A stretch of DNA of 64,000 nt from the NCBI GenBank assembly GCA_963793415.1, contig CAWCAC010000002.1:186001-250000 (forward strand). The letters run 5' to 3'. Origin of the DNA: CAXMST01 sp963793415 (GTDB lineage: Bacteria > Actinomycetota > Thermoleophilia > Solirubrobacterales > 70-9). The number at the start of each line of letters is the position of its first letter. The stretch's first letter is position 1. This document shows positions 16,218 through 23,878 of the stretch, piece after piece. The position numbers were made by a program, and so were the translations under genes. A model generated the notes under the pieces. The model was not told where the DNA came from and ran no database searches. It saw nothing but the letters and a program-made list of their open reading frames with translations.

Positions 16218-16622
16218 CTACCTCCGTCTCAGCCAGATCAGTACGAGGATCAGGAATGCGGCGACGCCGGCCACGGGCAACGCGACGCTGCGGGCGGTCT
16301 CCGTCGCGGCCTCGACCTGCGGGCGGGGATCGATCTCGCGGCCGAGCTCGGTCACGGTGTCGGCGAGCTCCTCGCGGGCGGTCTCGACCTCCTCGCGCAG
16401 CTGCTCGCTCGACTTCGGCTCGTCCGGACCGGTCTCGGTCAGCCCGCCCGGCTCGACGGTGCCGGCCTCGGCCTCGATCCGCTTCTCCTGGGGGCTGCGC
16501 GGATCCTGCCTGCGCGCCTCGGCCTCGGTCTTCTCCGCCTGCTCTTCGGCCTGCTTGGCCTGCTCGCGGCGCTCGACCTTCTCCTTGGCGGCCTCGCCCG
16601 CCGTCTTCTGCGGCTCAGCCAT
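16218..16622 (-). CDS. DUF3618 protein
   Basis: 134 residues. A highly charged, probably coiled-coil N-terminal part rich in Glu/Lys/Ala (residues 5-75) leads to the DUF3618 motif EQLREEVETAREELADTVTELG, then a single C-terminal membrane helix ending in RRR. Overlaps the holin-X gene by 8 nt. It is one of a set of small envelope proteins that travel together in actinobacteria. Confidence 0.85.
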   Translation of the reverse strand: MAEPQKTAGEAAKEKVERREQAKQAEEQAEKTEAEARRQDPRSPQEKRIEAEAGTVEPGGLTETGPDEPKSSEQLREEVETAREELADTVTELGREIDPRPQVEAATETARSVALPVAGVAAFLILVLIWLRRR

Positions 16623-17037
16623 TGCGCGCCTCCTGGCGATCGAAGCCGCGGCGGGCTGCCTGCTTGACGGTTTCGGTGTCGACCGCGACCTCGTGCGTCG
16701 CCTGCTCGGGCTTCAGCGGCGTGCCCTCCTCGACCTCCCGCTTTCCGACCAGGGCGGCGATCGCCGCGATCGCGAACAGGACGACGGTCACGATCAGCGC
16801 CGCGAGCCAGGCGTCGACGACTTCGGAGAGGCCGAGGATCGCGGTCGCGATCAGGGCTCCGACCGCGAACAACGCGACCAGGGCGGCGGCGCCGAACAGG
16901 CCGGCGCCGGTGCCCGTGTGCACCGCCTTCTCCTTCATCTCGGCGGTCGCCAGGGCCAGCTCCTTGCGGATCAGGACCGCGGTCTGCTCGGAGAGGTCCC
17001 GGGTCAGATCGCCGGCGGATCGCTCTGAAGACTCCAT
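16615..17037 (-). CDS. actinobacterial holin-X / DUF1469-type membrane protein
   Basis: 140 residues. N-terminal LTRDLSEQTAVLIRKELALATAEMKEK, then two close helices (about 47-70 and 80-102), the holin-X (putative phage holin superfamily) layout. First gene of the four-gene leftward cassette holin-X, DUF3618, DUF4235, BrkB. Despite the name there is no phage context; a membrane or stress-related role is likely. Confidence 0.85.
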   Translation of the reverse strand: MESSERSAGDLTRDLSEQTAVLIRKELALATAEMKEKAVHTGTGAGLFGAAALVALFAVGALIATAILGLSEVVDAWLAALIVTVVLFAIAAIAALVGKREVEEGTPLKPEQATHEVAVDTETVKQAARRGFDRQEARNG

Positions 17038-17083
17038 GGCAGGCGATTACCCCGCATGGTGCCTGCGAAACGGAGCGGTCCTC

Positions 17084-18394
<1,311 letters not shown>

Positions 18395-18441
18395 CAGGGC
18401 GTGAGGTTAGTGAGTGGCTCGATGGGGGCGCGGCAAGGGGC

Positions 18442-19320
18442 CTAGGCGGGTCCGTCGAAGTCCTCGGGCGCGAGCTCGACGCGGCGGTCCTTGCCGCGCA
18501 GCACCAGCGGGTCGCCGCAGATCTCGGTCAGGCGGGAGACGATCCGGTCGCCGAGCTGCTCGTAAAGCTGCGGCTCCTCGAGGTTGGTCGTGACGACGAT
18601 CGAGCGCTGGTCGTTGTAGCGCCGGTCGATGATCGAGTAGAGCTGCTCGAGCACCCACTCGGTCCGGTTCTCGGCGCCGAGGTCGTCGAGGTGGAGCAGG
18701 TCGACTGAGACGAGCCGGTTGAAGAAGGTGAAGTAGGTGTCCTGGCCGGCCTCGCCGTCGAAGGTGCGGCGGATCCGGGCGAGCAGCTGCGGCAGCGAGT
18801 AGATCGCGGCCGAGCGATGAGCGTCGAGCGCGGCCTTCGAGACGAGCATCGCCAGCGTCGTCTTGCCTGTCCCGGTCGAGCCCTGCAGCCACAGCCCCGA
18901 GCCCTGGTCGAGGCGGGCGTCGATCTCCTCCGCAAAGGCGCGGACCTCGGCGACCTGATGGCGCGTGTTCGGGTCGCGGGCCATGTCGGAGACGGGCGGC
19001 CGGTCGAAGGAGACGCCGCGGAAGCGCTTCGGCAGAGTCGCGGCGATGCCGCGGGCGCGGGCCTTCTCGACGATCCGCTCGCGGCAGCGGCAGGCGTGGG
19101 CCTCGTTCGTCTCCTCGTCGACTATCCAGCCAGTGCCGTCGCAGACGCCGAACGGGCAGGTGCGTGCCTTCGGCTCGCGCCGGGCGAGCGCGTCGGGACC
19201 CTTGAGCCCCGCCTCGGGCCCGCCCGGCACCGCGACCAGCGGCGTGTCGGGGGGTGGGGTCTCCGGCAGCGCCTGCTCGAGGCGGCTGCGGGCAGGACGG
19301 TCGGCCGGCTCGGCGCTCAC
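18442..19320 (-). CDS. DnaC/DnaI-like helicase loader ATPase
   Basis: 292 residues. A disordered Pro-rich head precedes a four-cysteine cluster (Cys55, Cys60, Cys77, Cys79) like the zinc-binding N domain of DnaI. The AAA+ domain has Walker A GSTGTGKTT (147-155), Walker B LLHLDDLG, sensor 1 VVTTNL and the DnaC-type arginine finger region GDRIVSRLTEI. The start overlaps the dnaB stop by four bases (ATGA at 19317), so loader and helicase are co-translated. IstB-type transposition helpers share the fold, but the zinc head and the coupling to dnaB favour a replicative helicase loader. Confidence 0.88.
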   Translation of the reverse strand: MSAEPADRPARSRLEQALPETPPPDTPLVAVPGGPEAGLKGPDALARREPKARTCPFGVCDGTGWIVDEETNEAHACRCRERIVEKARARGIAATLPKRFRGVSFDRPPVSDMARDPNTRHQVAEVRAFAEEIDARLDQGSGLWLQGSTGTGKTTLAMLVSKAALDAHRSAAIYSLPQLLARIRRTFDGEAGQDTYFTFFNRLVSVDLLHLDDLGAENRTEWVLEQLYSIIDRRYNDQRSIVVTTNLEEPQLYEQLGDRIVSRLTEICGDPLVLRGKDRRVELAPEDFDGPA

Positions 19321-20699
19321 GCGGCCTCACCCATCGCCGAGGCGCGCTCGGCCTCGTCCTGGGGCGAGAGGCTCATAAAGCGCGGGTACTCGGCCTGGAA
19401 GGCGAGCGGCACCTTGCCGATCGGTCCGTTCCTGTGCTTGGCGATGATCAGGTCGGCCTCGCCCTGGCGCTCGGAGTCGGGCTCGTAGTAGTCCTCGCGG
19501 AAGATGAAGGAGACGATGTCGGCGTCCTGCTCGATCGATCCCGACTCGCGCAGGTCGGAGAGCATCGGCACCTTGTCGGGCCGCTGCTCGGGCGCACGCG
19601 AGAGCTGCGAGAGGGCAATCACGGGGACCTCGAGCTCGCGGGCAAGCACCTTCAGGCCTCGGCTCATCTGACCGACCTGCTCGACGCGGCCGGCGCGCGG
19701 GTCGTCGGCCCGCATCAGCTGGATGTAGTCGACGATCACGAGGCCGAGCCCGCCCGAGCTCGCCTGCAGGCGACGGCACTTGGCGCGCAGGTCCATCAGG
19801 CTCAGGTCGGAGGAGTCGTCGATCCACAGCGGCGCCTCGGTCAGCTCGTTGCAGGCCTTCAGGACCTTGTTCCAGTCCTTGACGACCTGGCCCTTGCGGA
19901 GCTTGTCGGAGTGGATCCGGGCACGTGAGGCGATGAAGCGGTGCGCGAGCTCGGTCTCCGACATCTCGAGCGAGAAGAAGGCGACCGGGAGCTTCGCCTT
20001 CCAGGCGACGTTCTCGGCGATGTTGCAGACGAGCGAGGACTTGCCCATCGCCGGGCGGGCGGCGAGCACGATCAGGTTGCCGGGCTGGAAGCCGCCGGTC
20101 ATCTCGTCGAGCTTGCGGAAGCCGGACGGCGTGCCGGTCATCTCCGACTCGCCCGAGGCGAGCTTCTCGAGCCGCTCGGTCTCGTGCACGAGGATGTCGC
20201 CGAGCGAGCTGAACTCGCTCGCCTGATCGTCGCGGGCGACGTTGAAGAGCAGCGACTCCGCCTGCTCGACGAGGTCGCGGGGCTCGGCGTCGCGCGAATG
20301 GATCGAGCTCTGGATCTGCTGGGCGGCGCCGAGCAGGCGGCGCAGGAGCGCGTTCTGGCGGACGATCTGCGCGTAGTAGCCGGCATTGCCGGGGACGGCC
20401 GTCGAGGAGGCGAGGCCGTAGATCAGCTCGGAACCGCCGATCTCGTCGAGGCGGCCCTCGGTGCGAAGGATCTCGGCGACGGTCAGCGCATCGATCGCCT
20501 CGCCACGCCCGTCCAGCTCGCGGATCGCCTGGAAGATGATCCGATGGCGCGGGCGGTAGAAGTCGTCGGGCTCGAGCCGGGCGTCGTTGACCGCGTCAAG
20601 GGCGGTCTGGGAGACCATCATCGCGCCGAGAACCGACTCCTCGGCTTCGATGTTCTGAGGCGGCAACATCGCCTCGCTCGCGTTGGTCTCTTCGATCAC
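19317..20699 (-). CDS. dnaB: replicative DNA helicase DnaB
   Basis: 460 residues. Opens after a short head with MLPPQNIEAEESVLGAMM, the DnaB N-terminal domain; the RecA-like domain has Walker A ARPAMGKSS, the H2/Walker B region GLGLVIVDYIQLM and ALSQLSR. I place the start at GTG 20699 because GGAGGGG sits 7 nt upstream; a longer open frame reaching 20768 adds an arginine-rich stretch unlike DnaB. It is followed by an overlapping loader gene and preceded by a 470-nt region with inverted repeats. No intein is visible. Confidence 0.96.
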   Translation of the reverse strand: MIEETNASEAMLPPQNIEAEESVLGAMMVSQTALDAVNDARLEPDDFYRPRHRIIFQAIRELDGRGEAIDALTVAEILRTEGRLDEIGGSELIYGLASSTAVPGNAGYYAQIVRQNALLRRLLGAAQQIQSSIHSRDAEPRDLVEQAESLLFNVARDDQASEFSSLGDILVHETERLEKLASGESEMTGTPSGFRKLDEMTGGFQPGNLIVLAARPAMGKSSLVCNIAENVAWKAKLPVAFFSLEMSETELAHRFIASRARIHSDKLRKGQVVKDWNKVLKACNELTEAPLWIDDSSDLSLMDLRAKCRRLQASSGGLGLVIVDYIQLMRADDPRAGRVEQVGQMSRGLKVLARELEVPVIALSQLSRAPEQRPDKVPMLSDLRESGSIEQDADIVSFIFREDYYEPDSERQGEADLIIAKHRNGPIGKVPLAFQAEYPRFMSLSPQDEAERASAMGEAA

Positions 20700-20808
20700 G
20701 TTTTTGCCCCTCCGGGAGCTCCGGTTCGCTCGATCCCCACCTCTCCAGGGGATCGGTTCCTCTCTCATTGAAGGTGTGAGGGAGGACGGATCGCCCCCGT
20801 GCCCTCCT

Positions 20809-20857
20809 CACTTCACGAATGTGCCACAACCGTTCCGCGATCGCCACCCGTGAAGTG
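20809..20857. promoter_or_regulatory. 9-bp inverted repeat upstream of dnaB
   Basis: CACTTCACG (20809-20817) and CGTGAAGTG (20849-20857) are perfect inverted copies with 31 nt between them, roughly 110-160 nt before the dnaB start. The position suits an operator pair or a cruciform around the dnaB promoter. A partial G-rich/C-rich hairpin (about 20776-20810) follows on the dnaB side. The rest of 20700-21170 holds the 46-bp repeat and two stem-loops, and no gene that I can support. Confidence 0.45.
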
Positions 20858-20993
20858 GCTATTTGCGGCGAGTACCCGCGGACGGTCGCCGAGCGTTTTC
20901 CCGCGAGGTGCGGGAGGGGGCGGCCGAGCGGCGGCGCGGCCGGCCCGAGGCCGCACGACGCGCCCCGCGGGGGGCCGAGGCGCGCCAACCACC

Positions 20994-21039
20994 CGAACGT
21001 CCCTCAGCCCTATCTATAGGGGCAGGTGACGGACGTTCG
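20994..21039 (-). repeat. 46-bp palindromic repeat, copy B (inverted)
   Basis: Read on the minus strand it aligns base for base in length with copies A and C: outer CGAACGTCC...GGGACGTTCG and core CCCTATAGATAGG. The left arm has two changes (G and C at positions 10 and 14). It lies between the rplI 3' end and the dnaB leader. Confidence 0.9.
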
Positions 21040-21079
21040 TGGGCTGGAGTCGGGAGACAGGGAGCCGACCGCGGTCGAG

Positions 21080-21116
21080 GTTGGAGTTGACCCTCGTATA
21101 GCGGGTGAACTCCAAC
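21080..21116. repeat. 37-bp palindrome downstream of rplI
   Basis: Arms GTTGGAGTTGACCC and GGGTGAACTCCAAC match in 13 of 14 positions around TCGTATAGC. The design resembles the 46-bp element (long arms, TATA-containing centre) but the sequence differs. It could be a second-site terminator for the ribosomal operon or a protein-binding dyad. Confidence 0.6.
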
Positions 21117-21122
21117 TTGGAC

Positions 21123-21154
21123 CTCTGCAGGCCGGCGGTGGCGCCGGCGCAGAG
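21123..21154 (-). terminator. GC-rich stem-loop 17 nt after rplI
   Basis: CTCTGC/GCAGAG and inner CCGGCG/CGCCGG pair around a short loop, just past the rplI stop in the direction of transcription. There is no U-tract. Likely end of the rpsF-ssb-rpsR-rplI transcript. Confidence 0.55.
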
Positions 21155-21170
21155 TCGTGCGGGCGGGTAG

Positions 21171-21623
21171 CTAGTGCTGCTCGGCGACGATCGTCTTGAC
21201 GGTGGCGGTGGCGCCGCCGGCTACTTCGATCTCGACCATGTAGGTGCCGACCGCGCGGATCGGGTCCTCGAGGCGGATCTTCTTCTTCTCGATCCGCAGG
21301 CCGCGGGCCTCGGCGATCGCGTCGGCGATCTCCTTCGAGGTGACGGAACCGAAGAGCTTGCCGTCCTCGCCGGCGCGGTGGTTGATCGTCAGCACCGTCT
21401 TCGAGAGCAGCGCGGCGGTCTCGCCGGCGCGCTCGAGTGCCTCGCGGGCGGCCTTCTCGGCAGCCTCGCGCTTGCGCTCGGCCTCCTCGAGGGCACCCTT
21501 GGTGGCGGGCTGCGCCAGCTTGCGGGGGACGAGGAAGTTGCGCAGGTAGCCGGCGGAGACGTCGACGGCCTCACCGGCCGTGCCGAGGCCATCCACGTCG
21601 GCAAGCAGAATCGCCTGAGCCAT
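21171..21623 (-). CDS. rplI: 50S ribosomal protein L9
   Basis: 150 residues, the normal length. N-terminal rRNA-binding domain (ILLADVDGLGTAGEAVDVSAGYLRNFLVPRKLAQPAT), the long connecting helix rich in Glu/Ala/Lys/Arg (about 42-75) and the C-terminal domain (FGSVTSKEIADAI). Follows rpsR by 14 nt on the same strand. Confidence 0.97.
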   Translation of the reverse strand: MAQAILLADVDGLGTAGEAVDVSAGYLRNFLVPRKLAQPATKGALEEAERKREAAEKAAREALERAGETAALLSKTVLTINHRAGEDGKLFGSVTSKEIADAIAEARGLRIEKKKIRLEDPIRAVGTYMVEIEVAGGATATVKTIVAEQH

Positions 21624-21637
21624 CGTGAACCTCCGGC

Positions 21638-21898
21638 CTAACGCTCGCCGACGTAGGGGAGCAGGCCGACTTCGCGGGCCCGCTTGACGGCGAGCGCGAG
21701 CTGGCGCTGGTGGCCTCGGGAGAGGCCGGTCACCCGGCGCGAGCGGATCTTGCCGCGGTCGGAGATGAAGCGGCGGATCGTCGCCAGGTCCTTGTAGTCG
21801 ATCTCGTCGACGTTGAGCTTCGTGTACTTGCGGGGCCGGTTGCGATCGAAGGCTCGTCGGCCTCCGCCACCACCTCGGCGCGGTGCGGGAGCTGCCAT
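21638..21898 (-). CDS. rpsR: 30S ribosomal protein S18
   Basis: 86 residues. After a Gly/Arg-rich head it shows the S18 core YKDLATIRRFISDRGKIRSRRVTGLSRGHQRQLALAVKRARE. No zinc-binding cysteines are present, so it is the C-minus type. Its ATG shares a base with the stop of a 12-codon leader ORF (TGATG). Confidence 0.97.
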   Translation of the reverse strand: MAAPAPRRGGGGGRRAFDRNRPRKYTKLNVDEIDYKDLATIRRFISDRGKIRSRRVTGLSRGHQRQLALAVKRAREVGLLPYVGER

Positions 21899-21936
21899 CA
21901 GCGCTCTACCGCCTTTCTGAAGTCGTAAGTGAGCAT
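21898..21936 (-). CDS. 12-residue leader peptide coupled to rpsR
   Basis: ATG 21936 opens MLTYDFRKAVER, whose TGA overlaps the rpsR ATG by one base. TACAAT (21952-21947) lies 10 nt before this ATG in the same CTGTCCCTACAAT context seen before the L,D-transpeptidase gene, so transcription probably starts at or just before the leader codon. The rpsR ribosome site (AAAGGCGG) is inside the leader, so its translation should affect rpsR initiation. Not experimentally known; inferred from layout. Confidence 0.5.
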   Translation of the reverse strand: MLTYDFRKAVER

Positions 21937-22006
21937 GCGGCCGCGCATTGTAGGGACAGCGCCGGGAAAGGGAGGGCGGGAGGCGGATTCAGGCCGTTAA
22001 ACAGAC

Positions 22007-22031
22007 GCGCCCGGCGCTCGGCACCGGGCGC
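22007..22031 (-). terminator. stem-loop between ssb and rpsR
   Basis: GCGCCCGG and CCGGGCGC pair perfectly around a 9-nt loop, followed in the leftward direction by GTCTGTTTAA. It would stop or attenuate transcription after ssb, with rpsR-rplI restarted from TACAAT at 21947. Confidence 0.6.
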
Positions 22032-22052
22032 ATCCTCCAGACCCGGAAGGGC

Positions 22053-22532
22053 CTAGAACGGGATGTCGTCGTCCTCGTTGCCGCCGCTGCCGCTGGCGAC
22101 GGGGACGGGATCGCCGAAGTCGGAGGTGTCGGCGGGAGTGTCGGAGCGGGGCTGGAAGCCGCCGCCCTGGCCGCCTCCGCCGCCGGCCTCGTCACGTGAG
22201 CCGAGGAACTGGACGGTGTCGGCGATGATCTCGACCTTCTGGCGCTTGCCGCTGCCGTCCTTGGCCTCCCACTCGCTCCAGTCGAGCCGGCCGTCGACCG
22301 CAACGGGGCGGCCCTTCGACAGGTAGTTCGCGCAGTTCTCGCCCTGGGCGCCGAACACGGTCACGTCGAGGTAGTTGGGCTTGTCGACCCACTGCCCGCT
22401 GCCGTCCTTACGGCGTGAGTTGACGGCGACCCGCAGGCTGCAGATCGAGAGCCCGCCCTGGGTCGTGCGGAGCTCTGGGTCCCGCGTGAGGTTGCCGGTG
22501 ATCGTCACCCGGTTGATGTTGGAGGCTGCCAC
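22053..22532 (-). CDS. ssb: single-stranded DNA-binding protein
   Basis: 159 residues from GTG 22532, placed by the ribosome site AAGGAGAGGG. OB-fold pattern INRVTITGNLTRDPELRTT, VAVNSRRKDGSGQWVDKPNYLDVTVFG, LSKGRPVAVDGRLDWSEWE. The tail is Gly-rich and ends in the acidic DDDIPF motif that recruits DNA repair and replication partners. Lies between rpsF and rpsR, the classic arrangement. Confidence 0.97.
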   Translation of the reverse strand: MAASNINRVTITGNLTRDPELRTTQGGLSICSLRVAVNSRRKDGSGQWVDKPNYLDVTVFGAQGENCANYLSKGRPVAVDGRLDWSEWEAKDGSGKRQKVEIIADTVQFLGSRDEAGGGGGQGGGFQPRSDTPADTSDFGDPVPVASGSGGNEDDDIPF

Positions 22533-22667
22533 TTGCCCTCTCCTTGTCTTCGAAAGTTCGCTTGGCATCGAGTGTAAGGACCGGATCGGCGCGGCCTCTC
22601 CCCCCGGCGGCCGGGATCGACGATCTACCCCGCACAGTGCGGGTTTTCATGGAGTGGCGGAGTAGAG

Positions 22668-23282
22668 CTACTCGCCGGGAGTGGCTTCGGCCGGAGCCTC
22701 AGCGGGTGCTTCGGGCGCCGGTGCCTCGGGCGCAGGCGCCTCGGCCGGAGCGGCAGGTGCGGCGGCTTCTGCCGGAGCGGCAGCAGCCTCGGCCGGTGCA
22801 GCGGCAGCTGCTGCTGCCGGAGCTGCGGAGGTCTCCGCCGGGGCGGACTCCTCGCGGGGACGACGCGGGCCGCGATCGCCGCGATCGCCGCGGTCGTCAC
22901 GACGGCCGCCGCGGCCACCACGACCGCCGCGCTCGTCGTCCTCGTCACGTCGCATGATCTGCTCGGTGTCGGGGGGAACGATGATCGGGGCATCGGGCTC
23001 GACGCGGAAGATCCGGAAGCGGAGCACACCCTCGGTGATCCTGAGGTTGTGGTTGAGGTCGTCGAGCAGCGGCTTCTCGCCGGTGAAGCGATAGAAGCGG
23101 TAGTCCGCCTCGCCGCGCTGCTCGATCTCGTAGGCCATCTTGCGCAGGCCCCAGTTCGCCTCGTGGTTGAGGGTGCCCTGCGACTCCAGCCGCCCCTTCG
23201 TGTCGGAGGCGACCTTCTCGCGGTCCTCGTCCCCGGCCTGGGGATCGAGCATCAAGATCAGTTCGTAGTCATGGGATGCCAA
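22668..23282 (-). CDS. rpsF: 30S ribosomal protein S6 with long low-complexity tail
   Basis: 204 residues, about twice the normal length. Residues 1-100 are ordinary S6 (YELILMLDPQAGDEDREKV, GTLNHEANWGLRKMAYEI, RITEGVLRFRIFRVE). Residues about 112-143 are rich in Arg/Gly/Asp with RGG-like triplets, and 144-204 consist almost wholly of Ala, Pro and Glu. S6 tails are modified with glutamate in some bacteria; here a genetically encoded disordered tail has been added. TATAGT at about 23296-23301 on the minus strand is a likely -10 box. Divergent from the frameshifted gene at 23364. Confidence 0.94.
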   Translation of the reverse strand: MASHDYELILMLDPQAGDEDREKVASDTKGRLESQGTLNHEANWGLRKMAYEIEQRGEADYRFYRFTGEKPLLDDLNHNLRITEGVLRFRIFRVEPDAPIIVPPDTEQIMRRDEDDERGGRGGRGGRRDDRGDRGDRGPRRPREESAPAETSAAPAAAAAAAPAEAAAAPAEAAAPAAPAEAPAPEAPAPEAPAEAPAEATPGE

Positions 23283-23363
23283 AGCGGCGCGCCACTATAG
23301 CGGGCATCCGCTCGGGCCCGGGGGCGAACCGACCGCAGGCGGGGTTCGGAGAGCGTGGCTGGA

Positions 23364-23870
23364 ATGCGGATCAACTGGCGCGCGGCGGCCTGGCCGGCGG
23401 CGCTGGTCTGTCTGATCGCACTGCTGCCGGTGCTCGTCGGGGCGGTGACGAGGGCGGAGGAGCCGGCCCGGTGATCGACCCCGAGCTGGGGCTGCCGAAG
23501 CCGGTCGCGGAAGTCGGCCCGGGCCTGGTTGCGGCGCGGGAGAAGGATGAGCGGGGGACGAGGGAGCAGGGCAAGGGTGGAAGGAGATCCCGGGACGTGG
23601 CTGAGAGGGAGAGCGGCAAGGGGGATGGAGGGCGACCGGGGCATCCGCCCGAACGTGACCCTCGGCCCGAGAAGGACCGGGGCGGGAGTCGGGATGCGGA
23701 CGCCGGGCCGGTGCCGGCCGCTGCTACGCCGGTGCCGCCTCCAGCTCCACCCCCCATTGCCCCCGCTCCACCAGCACCGGCCCCGTCGCCCGACGCCCGC
23801 TCCGGCCCCGGTCACGTCGAGCGACTCGGGCGGCGGCCCCTCCCCCGGCTACCGGGAGTTCGGCCCCTGA
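23364..23870 (+). pseudogene. small secreted Pro-rich protein gene, apparently frameshifted twice
   Basis: ATG 23364 starts a convincing membrane/signal segment (RAAAWPAALVCLIALLPVLVG) that stops at TGA 23472. That stop overlaps a GTG (GTGA) opening another frame with a plausible charged region and a Pro-rich stretch (about 23471-23790), which then has no stop. The original frame again looks natural at the end (SSDSGGGPSPGYREFGP, stop 23870). Two compensating indels in one roughly 165-residue signal + charged + Pro-rich protein explain this best; two coupled small genes are the alternative. Codon use (AGG, AGA, GGA, GAT) is looser than in the neighbours. Confidence 0.45.
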
Positions 23871-23878
23871 GCCCCGCT

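Noticed and set aside
16615..17037. Holin-X name suggesting a prophage
   Set aside because: Neighbours are DUF3618, DUF4235 and BrkB; no phage structural, lysis or integrase genes are present, and this set is a normal actinobacterial envelope cassette.
18442..19320. IstB-like ATPase as an insertion sequence component
   Set aside because: No transposase or terminal repeats are nearby and the gene overlaps dnaB; a helicase loader fits better.
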